This document shows, one piece after another, positions 5,523 to 13,307 of a stretch of DNA of 13,390 bases. Origin of the DNA: Candidatus Caenarcanales bacterium (GTDB lineage: Bacteria > Cyanobacteriota > Vampirovibrionia > Caenarcaniphilales > Caenarcanaceae); the NCBI GenBank assembly GCA_947489925.1, contig CANLFK010000050.1, positions 1 to 13,390 of the forward strand, written 5' to 3'. The notes beneath the pieces were generated by a model that was not told where the DNA came from, did not search any database, and worked only from the letters and a program-made list of their open reading frames with translations. The position numbers and the translations under genes are program-made. The first letter of the stretch is position 1. Each line of letters begins with the position of its first letter.

Positions 5523-7192
5523 TAAGGTAAATGAATTATAAAGAGAGTTCCTTTTCCTAACTCGCTCTGGACGGTTATTTTGCCTTTATGAGACTTGATA
5601 ATTGTATCGCAAATATATAAACCTAAACCAAAACCAATTTTTCCTTTGGTGCGACTATGTGTATAATACCTTTCAAAAAGATGCTTTTGTACTTCTTCTT
5701 CCATTCCAGGTCCATTATCTGAAATGATTATTTCCAAACTTTCAGTATCTTTAAGAATTGTCGCTTTTAATTCTATTTGTCCATTATTTTGAATATTTTC
5801 GATTGCATTGCCAATTATATTAATAAAAACTCTCTCTAATTGAGCTTCATCGCCAGAAAGCTTTGGCATTGATTTTTGATTAATTGTGTTTTTAATGCTA
5901 ATTTGTTTAGCTTCAGCTAGCGGATTTAGTTTTAATAAGCAGTTTTCGATTAATTTAAACAGGTTAATTTCTTGATATTGAATTTGCATTTGACCTTCTT
6001 GATAACGATAAGTATCTAAAATTAAATTAACCATTTGTAATAAATGCGTATTATTGGCAATTAAGGCTTTTATTAATTTTATAAATTGGTTTTGACTTGA
6101 GGTTTGAAAGTCTTTTAATAAATCAAAAACTCGTGCTTGGGCTAATAATGGCGTTTTTAAATCATGGCTCAAAGTTGAAATAAAATTAGCTCTCATTTTT
6201 TCATCTTCTTTTAGCTGACCAACCATATGATTAAAACTATTAATAATTCTCTTGATTTCAAAACTAGAAGAATGAGGTGTATTAATTTCAACATCTAAAT
6301 TATTTTGGCTTAAATCATCACAAGCATTTGCCACCAAGCCAATCGGGACAATAAAACGATTATTAAACCAATAAGCCATAATTAAAAGAGCCAAACTAAT
6401 TAAAAACAAATAAATTATTAATACCCAAGTATTTTTGGTCTGAAAATTCTCTTCAAGCTCACGAGATAAATGAATTTGCAAATAACCAACTGGCTCATTA
6501 AAATAATTGAATAAAGGTTTTATATCACCTTGGGCTAATCGTTTCTTTTTAAGATTTTTGGTTTTATTATCATTTAATAATTCAATACTTAAACCCGTAA
6601 ATTCATAACCAATTTCATTAAAAGAGCTACTGTCTTTGACTGATTGACCAATTAAAAGAATTCCTAATAAGTTTTGTCTTTTTTCATCTGCATATAAAGG
6701 CGAAACCGCAATATACATTAAAGTATCATTTTCTTTTGAATCTCCCAATTTTAAATTTTCGGTACTATAAATATTTTCCCCGCTCAAAGACAAATCAATT
6801 AAGCGATTTAAATCAGTTTTATTAGTAATTTCAAAAGTGTCAGTACTAGCAATAACTTTTTTATTTGAGTCTAATAAAGCTACAATATTCAGGTTTCGGG
6901 TTTTTTGTAATTTATTTAAAACTTCTTCTAATCTTTCTGGTTTTTTAGTATTTAAATAATTTTGAAAAGCCTCTGAAATTAAAAGTGAAGCGGCTTGATT
7001 ATTAATTAATTGAATATTTTTTAAATCATTTACATAATGTTGATAAACCAGCATATGAGCGGAATTGAGCAAATTAGCAAATCTTTCATTTAAATTTTGA
7101 CTAATTTCAGAATAAAGAAAAAAACCTAAAATTAAAGAAGGAAAAAAAGAAGTAAGTAGAAAAAAGATGATAAATTTGCCAATTAAATTCAT
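5519..7192 (-). CDS. Membrane-bound sensor histidine kinase (orphan)
   Basis: A 557-residue protein with helix 1 (about 5-27), an extracytoplasmic sensor domain (about 28-254), and helix 2 (about 255-276). A HAMP linker (about 277-330, with P283) follows, then a HisKA dimerisation domain with phospho-acceptor H343 in TLSHDLKTPL. The ATP-binding domain has the N-box GNAIEN (461-466), SDNGPGM (491-497), FERYY (506-510) and GFGLGLYI (520-527). All catalytic motifs are intact, so an active autokinase is expected. The sensor domain's length and strand pattern (LNIVALLDSNKKVIASTDTF) resemble a Cache-type fold, but the ligand is unknown. No response regulator lies in the window. It diverges from the M23 peptidase gene; a TATAAT on its strand (7236-7241) sits inside that gene's signal-peptide codons. 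Confidence 0.93.
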   Translation of the reverse strand: MNLIGKFIIFFLLTSFFPSLILGFFLYSEISQNLNERFANLLNSAHMLVYQHYVNDLKNIQLINNQAASLLISEAFQNYLNTKKPERLEEVLNKLQKTRNLNIVALLDSNKKVIASTDTFEITNKTDLNRLIDLSLSGENIYSTENLKLGDSKENDTLMYIAVSPLYADEKRQNLLGILLIGQSVKDSSSFNEIGYEFTGLSIELLNDNKTKNLKKKRLAQGDIKPLFNYFNEPVGYLQIHLSRELEENFQTKNTWVLIIYLFLISLALLIMAYWFNNRFIVPIGLVANACDDLSQNNLDVEINTPHSSSFEIKRIINSFNHMVGQLKEDEKMRANFISTLSHDLKTPLLAQARVFDLLKDFQTSSQNQFIKLIKALIANNTHLLQMVNLILDTYRYQEGQMQIQYQEINLFKLIENCLLKLNPLAEAKQISIKNTINQKSMPKLSGDEAQLERVFINIIGNAIENIQNNGQIELKATILKDTESLEIIISDNGPGMEEEVQKHLFERYYTHSRTKGKIGFGLGLYICDTIIKSHKGKITVQSELGKGTLFIIHLPY

Positions 7193-7225
7193 TGAGTGTT
7201 TGAAAGATTATTTAATCAAAAATTA

Positions 7226-8149
7226 ATGTATACAAATTATAAAATTTCTTTTGTTTTAATAGTTAGCTTAATTGTGGCTTTTTACTTTAATACAGATTTC
7301 GCTTTGGCTAAAACTAAAATAATTGAGAGCAAGCCAAAAGAAACCGTAAAAGATAAAAAGGTAAAAGTTTTAGATTTAATTTTAGAAAGAGAAGAAGAGC
7401 TAAATGACAGACTTAATGATCTTAAAATTCTTTATACTCAAGGTTTAATTTCTTTAAATGAATCTAATATTTACAAAGATGAATTAAGTGAATTAAAGCA
7501 ATTTGAATTTATTGTTAAAGAGAGAGCTTTCAATAATTACGAAACAATACTTAAAGATAAACTCAAAAATAGAATAGATAATTTGCAAAAAGAAATTGCT
7601 CCCAAAGAGATATTATGGCAAGAAGGATTAATTGCAACCAAAGACCTTGAAGAAATACAAGAAAAAGCCGCTCTCTATAATTATATTTTAGACTTTTTGG
7701 CTGAGCCGCCACCGACTACTATTGCCAGCTTAAATAAAAAGTCTTTAAGCGTTTTTTCTTTCTTTGATCAAAAATTCCCGATTTCTTCTACTTTTGGTTT
7801 TAGAACAGATCCTATCAATTTAACTCGTAAGCAGTTTCATGCTGGAATAGACTTTGCCGCTTATTTAGGTACTCCAATTAAAGCCCCATTCAACGGCAAA
7901 GTTATCACAGTTAGTCGAAATCTTAATTCAGGCGGCGGCTTAAAAATTATTTTGCAACATGATGGCTTTGATACTGCTTATATGCACTTATCCGAAATTA
8001 AAGTTAAACAAGGTCAAATTATTCAGGCTGGACAAATTATTGGAAAAGTTGGCTCAACGGGCAAAAGAACGACTGGAGCACATTTACATTTTGAAATCCG
8101 CTTAAAAGGAATATCAGTTAATCCAATTCGTTTTTTTTCGAATAATTAA
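7226..8149 (+). CDS. Secreted M23-family (LytM-type) peptidase with coiled coil
   Basis: I chose the ATG at 7226 because it directly precedes a good signal peptide (MYTNYKISFVLIVSLIVAFY, cut after ALA). A GTG at 7196 would add ten residues before it and start only 3 bases from the kinase start. The mature part has a long charged helical, probably coiled-coil, region. A linker (PPPTT) leads to the M23 domain: FRTDP, FHAGIDFAA, YMHLS and GAHLHFEI. The zinc ligands of the LytM fold (His and Asp of HxxxD, final His of HxH) are all present, so it should be an active peptidoglycan endopeptidase acting in the periplasm. A coiled coil before M23 is also the EnvC plan, in which the domain is inactive; the intact ligands argue against that here. 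Confidence 0.9.
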   Translation: MYTNYKISFVLIVSLIVAFYFNTDFALAKTKIIESKPKETVKDKKVKVLDLILEREEELNDRLNDLKILYTQGLISLNESNIYKDELSELKQFEFIVKERAFNNYETILKDKLKNRIDNLQKEIAPKEILWQEGLIATKDLEEIQEKAALYNYILDFLAEPPPTTIASLNKKSLSVFSFFDQKFPISSTFGFRTDPINLTRKQFHAGIDFAAYLGTPIKAPFNGKVITVSRNLNSGGGLKIILQHDGFDTAYMHLSEIKVKQGQIIQAGQIIGKVGSTGKRTTGAHLHFEIRLKGISVNPIRFFSNN

Positions 8150-8189
8150 GTTAGCCAAAAACCTGAGATACAAAACTTATACTGATTTT

Positions 8190-8777
8190 CTAGCGATTTT
8201 TAAATTTATAACCCAAAATCCAAATTCTAAAAGTTGCTTTGGGTAAAGTGAATCCTTGAAAAATCTCCTGATAATTATCTAAAACACGGCTGGTAATAAT
8301 AATTTTTACTTGATTAGTGGTTATTTGTTCGTATTCTATGCCTTGTGAAATTTTACGATAAGTTGGTAAAGCACTTCGGATTAGTAATTCGCCTTTTAAA
8401 TCAATACATTCACAATCCATACCATGGTCAATCAAATTATAAATATAAGTAATTTTTTTTGTATTTTCTGGATTATTAGAATTATTATTATTGGCTTGAA
8501 CTGCAGGCGTCGGACTTAAAATATTAACGCTTTTATTTTTTTTAGATGGAATAATAATATTGTCAGTTCTTTCATCTTGGTTTTCACTTGTTTTAGTTTT
8601 AACCTCTCCTTGCACTATTAAATTAGATTCTAAATTCTCTTCTTTTTGCTCAGCAACATTATTATTCTCTTTATTAGCGGCATTAGCTGTATCAGTCTTT
8701 TCGAGATTTAAAGTTATATAAATTGGTCCCCAAACAAATAAATTACTTTCTCTGACTGGAATAGAATTAGATTCCAT
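8190..8777 (-). CDS. Unknown protein: disordered N-terminal half, compact C-terminal half
   Basis: Of 195 residues, about 25-110 are low-complexity and rich in Asn, Glu, Lys and Ser (NNNNSNNPEN), typical of disorder. The ends are better structured: an initial segment FVWGPIYITLNL and a C-terminal domain of about 85 residues (from ITYIYNLIDHG) with a CEC motif and alternating hydrophobic strands (EYEQITTNQVKIIITSRV). There is no signal peptide or membrane helix, and I do not recognise the family. It is the last gene of a minus-strand run after the GalU-like gene (60-base gap). The structured ends suggest a real protein. Confidence 0.6.
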   Translation of the reverse strand: MESNSIPVRESNLFVWGPIYITLNLEKTDTANAANKENNNVAEQKEENLESNLIVQGEVKTKTSENQDERTDNIIIPSKKNKSVNILSPTPAVQANNNNSNNPENTKKITYIYNLIDHGMDCECIDLKGELLIRSALPTYRKISQGIEYEQITTNQVKIIITSRVLDNYQEIFQGFTLPKATFRIWILGYKFKNR

Positions 8778-8837
8778 TATTTACTAAATTTATACAAAGC
8801 AGTTAAAGGCATTATATATTTTTTTTGTTACTTTCGC

Positions 8838-9731
8838 TTAAATAACTGAAGTTAATCTTTCATAATTGTTTTTTAAATAATCTTTTAATCGATTAGACAA
8901 GTCTGGTCTCAAAAGAGCATATTCAATAACTGTTGTTAAATAACCAAAAGGTTCTCCGACATCAAATCTTTTTCCAACAAATTCTAAAGCGGCTACTTTA
9001 CCTTTTTCTGCAAGCCTGTTTAAAGGTTCTGTCTGAGAGATTTCTTTATCAGTATTTTCAAAATTTAATTCAGCTAATTCTTCAAATATATCTGGCGTAT
9101 AAAGGTAACGACCCAAAGAAACTACTCTGCTAGGTTCAGTGCCTTTTTTAGGTTTTTCAATTAAAGATTTAACCTGATAAATAGAATTTTTTTTCTCTGA
9201 AAAATCAATAACTCCATAACGAGAAACATCTTGCTCTAATGGAAGCTCTTGAGCTGTTAATACATTTTGCCCAGTTTCATAATAAGCCTCAATTAATTGT
9301 TTTGCACAAGGTTTATCACTCCAAATAATATCATCTGGATAAGCCACCACAAAAGGACTATCACCACAAAAACAACGACATAAATTCAAAGCGTCTGCGG
9401 TGCCTCTCATCTCTCTTTGTCTTACAAAATGAAAATTAGCAATCAAAGGAGTTATTTTTTCCAGTTTAATGCGGTCTTTTTCTTGCTGTAAAATTCCTTC
9501 TAATTCCATTTCATGGTCAAGATAATCTTCTAAGACTTTTTTGCGACGAGAAGTAATAATCAAAATATCTTGAATACCAGATTCTAAAAATTCTTTAACT
9601 GTAAAATCAATAGCAGGGACATCAATTAAAGGAAATAATTCTTTTGGTACAGTTTTAGAGGCTGGCAGAAAGCGAGTCCCATAGCCAGCCGCCAAAATAA
9701 CGCCTTTTATTTTTTGTTTTTTTATCATCAA
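8838..9731 (-). CDS. galU: UTP--glucose-1-phosphate uridylyltransferase (GalU type)
   Basis: A 297-residue Rossmann-type sugar nucleotidyltransferase that forms UDP-glucose from UTP and glucose-1-phosphate. The N-terminal signature is GVILAAGYGTRFLPASKTVP followed by KELFPLIDVPAI. Further blocks are VRQREMRGTADAL, VAYPDDI (metal-binding Asp pair at 133-134), SRYGVID, LIEKPKKG (Lys193) and the GalU-specific GKRFDVGEPFGYL. Length suits GalU. GTADAL and YPDD differ slightly from the enterobacterial versions (GLGHAV, LGDD), so a related glucose-1-phosphate nucleotidyltransferase is not excluded. It starts 18 bases after the 95-residue gene and precedes the 195-residue unknown, so a three-gene unit is likely. 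There is no clear ribosome-binding site. Confidence 0.87.
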   Translation of the reverse strand: MMIKKQKIKGVILAAGYGTRFLPASKTVPKELFPLIDVPAIDFTVKEFLESGIQDILIITSRRKKVLEDYLDHEMELEGILQQEKDRIKLEKITPLIANFHFVRQREMRGTADALNLCRCFCGDSPFVVAYPDDIIWSDKPCAKQLIEAYYETGQNVLTAQELPLEQDVSRYGVIDFSEKKNSIYQVKSLIEKPKKGTEPSRVVSLGRYLYTPDIFEELAELNFENTDKEISQTEPLNRLAEKGKVAALEFVGKRFDVGEPFGYLTTVIEYALLRPDLSNRLKDYLKNNYERLTSVI

Positions 9732-9749
9732 AGGAAAAGATTTTTACAC

Positions 9750-10037
9750 TCAGTCATTATCTCTATCTCTATTATCCTTTGAAACAGTTGATAATGGGTT
9801 TAAAATATCAGCTAATTCTGAAAGTAATTTAGAAATCAATTCTTCTTGCGAATCTTTTGAAGCTGACATTTGGTCTAAATAACCTTCCAAATAACCTTGT
9901 AGGCGAGCATATTTAACACCCAACGAATTTGTATTACTTAAAAGACTTTTTGTGCCATTATTGCTAGTCTCTCTATCAAAAGAGCGATTTAAATTATTTG
10001 GCTGATTATTATTAAGTTGGCTCATATTTTCAGTCAT
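9750..10037 (-). CDS. Small hypothetical protein with disordered Asn/Ser-rich start
   Basis: The 95 residues begin with a disordered Asn-rich region (about 1-38). A predicted helical hairpin follows (GVKYARLQGYLEGYLDQMSA, then EELISKLLSELADIL), ending in a charged tail. The helical part could mediate dimerisation or partner binding. No family was recognised. It is the first gene of the minus-strand run leading into the GalU-like gene and starts close to the palindromic -10 site shared with the thioesterase gene. Confidence 0.55.
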   Translation of the reverse strand: MTENMSQLNNNQPNNLNRSFDRETSNNGTKSLLSNTNSLGVKYARLQGYLEGYLDQMSASKDSQEELISKLLSELADILNPLSTVSKDNRDRDND

Positions 10038-10073
10038 TTTACTTAATTAGTTTTCTTTGGTTTATATTTTGAC

Positions 10074-10083
10074 ATTATATAAT
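10074..10083. promoter_or_regulatory. Palindromic -10 region between divergent genes
   Basis: ATTATATAAT is its own reverse complement and gives a perfect TATAAT on each strand. It sits between the 95-residue gene (minus, start at 10037) and the thioesterase gene (plus, start at 10134), at sensible distances from both. Neither side has a good -35 hexamer, so use in both directions is inferred. Confidence 0.4.
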
Positions 10084-10133
10084 TACCCTGTAATCTTAGG
10101 GTTATACCTAAATAATTTAATAAAGTTTTTCTA

Positions 10134-10517
10134 ATGAATTTTCATACTCGCAAATGGGTAAAACCCGAAGATCTCAATCCCAATAATACTTTATTCGGTG
10201 GTCGTTTGCTCCAGTGGATTGACGAAGAGGCGGTTATTTATGCCATTGTACAATTACAAAATAAAAAAGTTGTTACCAAATACATCTCGGAAATAAACTT
10301 CATAAATGCACCCAAGCAAGGAGATATTATCGAAATTGGTATTGTGGCTATTGCTTTTGGAAACAGTTCAATTACTATGCGTTGCGAAGTCCGTAATAAA
10401 TTAGACCGACAGCCAATTTTAAGCATTGATAAACTTGTTTTTGTTAGCCTTGATGAAATGGGAAAACCTTCTCCTCATGGCAAAACCCAAATCGATTTTA
10501 ATTGCGAAGAAACTTAA
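10134..10517 (+). CDS. Hotdog-fold acyl-CoA thioesterase
   Basis: A 127-residue single hotdog domain of the YciA/BFIT type, which hydrolyses acyl-CoA to free acid and CoA. The active-site helix block is NPNNTLFGGRLLQWIDEEA (about 15-33), with Asn18 and Asp30 in the usual catalytic positions. A beta strand carrying ISEINFINAPKQGDII follows, and the end is VFVSLDEMGKPSPHGK. Length is normal for a one-domain family member that forms hexamers. It lies alone on the plus strand and its stop overlaps the convergent GNAT stop by 4 bases. Acyl chain preference cannot be read from the sequence. Confidence 0.88.
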   Translation: MNFHTRKWVKPEDLNPNNTLFGGRLLQWIDEEAVIYAIVQLQNKKVVTKYISEINFINAPKQGDIIEIGIVAIAFGNSSITMRCEVRNKLDRQPILSIDKLVFVSLDEMGKPSPHGKTQIDFNCEET

Positions 10518-10945
10518 TAAATCTGTTTAAACATTTTGTAATGAGCAAGATTAATTTCATAAAACTTATTACCTAATACTTGATAATTAAGCTTTAGATA
10601 AAAATTAATGGCTGTTTCCCGAGCGTGCAAGCTGATTTTTGAAAAGCCATTTTCTTTGGCATAATTTTCCACGAATTTCATTAAAGCCAGTCCAATTCCT
10701 TTACCTTGAATATTAAAATCAACCGCCACTTGCCTAACTTTTAATTCATTTTGGCTTAAAGGTCTCAAGAGTAAGCAACCTATAATTTTATCATCCAAAT
10801 AATAAGCCAAAAATAAATCGTCTTTCTCTTCCAAAAGCTGTGAATCATTATAATCCAAGCCCAAAGGCTTTCGTAGAACTTCTCGCCTGAGTTTTAAAAT
10901 TTCATAATATTGTTCTGAAAGGTAATTTACAAATTCTATTCTCAT
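10514..10945 (-). CDS. GNAT-family N-acetyltransferase
   Basis: A 143-residue GNAT domain. The acetyl-CoA pyrophosphate loop reads QGKGIG (80-85) after the strand VRQVAV; later blocks are SLHARETAINFYLKLNY and KFYEINLAHYKM. The N-terminal LRREVLRKPLGL resembles a widespread GNAT subgroup of unknown substrate. Its ATG overlaps the gltX stop (ATGA), so translation is probably coupled to gltX. The substrate is unknown; the link with gltX may only reflect shared transcription. Confidence 0.87.
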   Translation of the reverse strand: MRIEFVNYLSEQYYEILKLRREVLRKPLGLDYNDSQLLEEKDDLFLAYYLDDKIIGCLLLRPLSQNELKVRQVAVDFNIQGKGIGLALMKFVENYAKENGFSKISLHARETAINFYLKLNYQVLGNKFYEINLAHYKMFKQIY

Positions 10946-12417
10946 ATTTCCAAATATTGCAAAGTGGCTTTCACTCTCTCTTGAAGCCTGTTTTTATTTA
11001 AAATATTTAATAATGAAACTAAATCTGCTCCGTGTACATTCCCTGAAACCGCCACTCTAATTGGCCAAAACAGTTTTTTTCCTTTTTTTAAGCCAGTTTT
11101 TTCCGCCAAATTTATTAATAGTTTTTGCACTATTTCTGGGCTAAAGTCTGGGCTAGTTTCCAACAAATTATTCAATTCACTCAAAACGAGTTTGGCTTCT
11201 GGCTCTTGTAAGCAATTTTTGGCTTCTTGATTTAAATCTTGCAAATTGGGTGCTTGACAAAACACTAACAAAGAAGCGGCGGAAGCTGGATTAGACAAAT
11301 CACTAAGTTTAATTAAACCATCTTTCATCAAAGAAATAATTTGTAATTGCTCTTCTTTTGAATATTCTTCTAAATTATTTGATAATTCTAAAAAACCGCC
11401 AGCTTTGGCTCTAGCTAAAACTTCTTCAGCTGATAATCTTTGAAAATGCTCTTTGCAAAACCAATTTAATTTTAAAGGATCATAAATCGCCGCACTTTTG
11501 CTTAAATCTTTCAAATCAAAATACTTAAAAGCCTCTTCTTTGGTGAAAACTTCTTTATTATTATCTGATGGGAATTGCCAACTCATTGCAATTAAATAAT
11601 TATTAATGGCTTCTGGCAAATAACCAGCTTTTATATAATTACTAATACTGGCAATATCACCATGTTTCCGCTTAGAAAGCTTTTCTCGATTGGCAGTTAA
11701 AATTAAAGGTACATGTGCAAATTTTGGTATTTCCCATTCCATCGCTTCATAAATTGGTATTTGCTTGGCGGTATTATGCAAATGATCTTCGCCCCTAATA
11801 ACACAATTAATAGCTGAATCATGATCATCAACCACAACCGCAAAATTATACAAAACATCACCATTTTCTTTTGCTATAACTGGATCTCCGCCCAAATCAG
11901 AAGCATTAACACTCATTTTTCCTCTCACCAAATCAGTCCAAGCAATTTCGGCTTTATTAGGTAATTTAAAACGAATAACTGGTTTGCGACCTTCAGCTCT
12001 AAAAGCTTCTTTCTGTTCTTTGGTTAAATTTCGGTGTCGATTATCATAACCTTCTACTTTATTTAAAGCTCTCTGAGCGATTCTGATTTGTTCTAATTCT
12101 TCAGATGAACAAAAACATTCATAGGCTAAACTCTTGTCTAAAAGCTGATTAACCACCATTTGATGCCTAGCTTTATGCTCACTTTGCCTTAAAGGGCCTT
12201 CATTCCAATCAATTCCTAGCCATTTAAAACCTTCAATTATATCAGTTACAAATTCACTTTTACTTCTTTCACGGTCTGTATCTTCTAGCCTAAAAACAAA
12301 AACACCTTTAAATCTTTTAGCTAATAACCAATTATACAAAGCTGTGCGGGCTGTTCCTAAATGTAGCGAGCCAGTGGGACTTGGCGGAATTCTTAATCTT
12401 AAACCTGATTCAAACAT
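10942..12417 (-). CDS. gltX: Glutamate--tRNA ligase
   Basis: A 491-residue class I aminoacyl-tRNA synthetase that charges tRNA-Glu with glutamate. It has PPSPTGSLHLGTARTALYNW with the HIGH-type box HLGT at 19-22, then FRLEDTDRERSK, DDHDSAINCVIRGEDHLHNT, and the KMSKS-type box KLSKR at 246-250. The C-terminal helical anticodon-binding region ends near WPIRVAVSG. Length is normal. C101 and C103 are present, but the third Cys of the zinc site seen in some enzymes is missing (YDNRH), so zinc is probably not bound. It has its own promoter (12446-12474) with a short leader and no ribosome-binding site, and overlaps the GNAT gene by ATGA. Confidence 0.96.
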   Translation of the reverse strand: MFESGLRLRIPPSPTGSLHLGTARTALYNWLLAKRFKGVFVFRLEDTDRERSKSEFVTDIIEGFKWLGIDWNEGPLRQSEHKARHQMVVNQLLDKSLAYECFCSSEELEQIRIAQRALNKVEGYDNRHRNLTKEQKEAFRAEGRKPVIRFKLPNKAEIAWTDLVRGKMSVNASDLGGDPVIAKENGDVLYNFAVVVDDHDSAINCVIRGEDHLHNTAKQIPIYEAMEWEIPKFAHVPLILTANREKLSKRKHGDIASISNYIKAGYLPEAINNYLIAMSWQFPSDNNKEVFTKEEAFKYFDLKDLSKSAAIYDPLKLNWFCKEHFQRLSAEEVLARAKAGGFLELSNNLEEYSKEEQLQIISLMKDGLIKLSDLSNPASAASLLVFCQAPNLQDLNQEAKNCLQEPEAKLVLSELNNLLETSPDFSPEIVQKLLINLAEKTGLKKGKKLFWPIRVAVSGNVHGADLVSLLNILNKNRLQERVKATLQYLEI

Positions 12418-12445
12418 TATTTATTAACTTTTTTTATTTATTGTA

Positions 12446-12474
12446 ATTATAATTAGCTATTAAATGTAGCACAA
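12446..12474 (-). promoter_or_regulatory. Probable sigma-70 promoter of gltX
   Basis: On the minus strand, TTGTGC (12474-12469) and a perfect TATAAT (12451-12446) are separated by exactly 17 bases. The predicted start is about 20 bases before the gltX ATG. Confidence 0.6.
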
Positions 12475-12837
12475 GACAGCTAAATGATACAATCAGCTCA
12501 ATCGTAGTTTCAGAGCATAAATCTAAAATGGAAAGTTTTAAATAGTGGACATATAACTTGGATTTTAATATTAAAAGATAATTTATATTTAATTTGTACT
12601 AAATTAATTTTATTAAATTCTTCCAATAGTACAAAGCAGTACTTATTTTCTAAATGCTGATTATAGACTATTTTTTTATCTTGGTATTGTCTAGAGAGGA
12701 AAAACAAAATTAATAATTAATTTGAATAGAAAATGTCATAGTTTTTTTAACTTTTTATTTAAAATTAGTTAATGAATAAAGACAAAGCAGAAAAACAAAT
12801 TTAAGCTCTCATTTGAAAGTTTGCTGAAAAAGAAAAT
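12475..12837. other. AT-rich gap without a convincing gene
   Basis: These 363 bases separate gltX from the EcoRI-like gene. One minus-strand frame (12707-12510) is open for 65 codons from TTG, but it has no ribosome-binding site or recognisable motif. No RNA gene, terminator or copy of the miniature element was found. A promoter for the plus-strand gene presumably lies here but no clear one is visible. Confidence 0.5.
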
Positions 12838-13293
12838 ATGACGAAAAAGAATCAATCAAAAAGATTAACGAATCAACATAAAGAGTCTAAAGGTGTAGTT
12901 GGTATATTTGGAGATGGAGCAAAATCACACGACATAACGGTTGGAGAAATTTCACATTTTGTAATTGAACAGCTTGAGAAGGAGTTTCCTCAATTATCTT
13001 TTCAATACAAAACAAGCATAAAAAAAGAAGAAATAAATGAAGCATTAAAGAAAATTGACCCAGAATTAGGGCAAACCCTTTTTGTTTCAAATTCAAGTAT
13101 TATCCCTGATGGTGGAATAATAGAGGTAAAAGACGATAATGGTAATTGGAGAATCGTTTTAGTATCGGAAGCTAAACATCAAGGAAAAGACATTGAAAAC
13201 ATTAAAACAGGAACACTTGTAGGATCAAAAAACAATCAAGACTTGATGGCTGCTGGTGATGAGATAAGTAAGAAGACAGAAAAAATGTGGTAA
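12838..13293 (+). pseudogene. ecoRIR: EcoRI-type restriction endonuclease, N-terminal half, cut by an IS
   Basis: Residues 1-142 follow EcoRI (277 residues) without gaps and are, from memory, about two-thirds identical: QSKRLTNQHKESKGVVGIFG, INEALKKIDPELG, TLFVSNSSIIPDGGIIEVKD, LVSEAKHQGKDI and NQDLMAAG. Catalytic D91, E111 and K113 keep EcoRI's numbering. The frame then enters the IS end at 13265 and stops after ISKKTEKMW, losing the whole C-terminal half, including the rest of the recognition and dimer parts. In the DNA-contact segment at 137-142, MAAGNA of EcoRI is MAAGDE here. No cognate methyltransferase is in the window; it would be expected beyond the IS. As it stands the enzyme should be inactive. 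Confidence 0.9.
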
Positions 13294-13307
13294 AAGAAAG
13301 GAATGAG
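13265..13307 (+). mobile_element. Left end (terminal inverted repeat) of an IS630-like element
   Basis: The sequence from TAAGTAAGAAGACA through TGTGGTAAAAG to ATGAG matches the left end of the 115-bp elements at about 37 of 43 positions. It starts exactly where EcoRI homology ends, at a TA, the target of this superfamily. The element runs off the window to the right, so its other end and the second TA cannot be seen. Confidence 0.8.

Noticed and set aside
8933..9133. Plus-strand frame inside the GalU-like gene
   Set aside because: Antisense shadow of a well-supported conserved gene.
12510..12707. 65-codon minus-strand frame starting at TTG
   Set aside because: No ribosome-binding site, no motif, AT-rich chance composition; treated as non-coding gap.
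13265..13300. Frameshift within the A-run of the EcoRI-like gene, with homology continuing in another frame
   Set aside because: The sequence from 13265 matches the left end of the miniature elements, so the break is an IS junction and not an indel.
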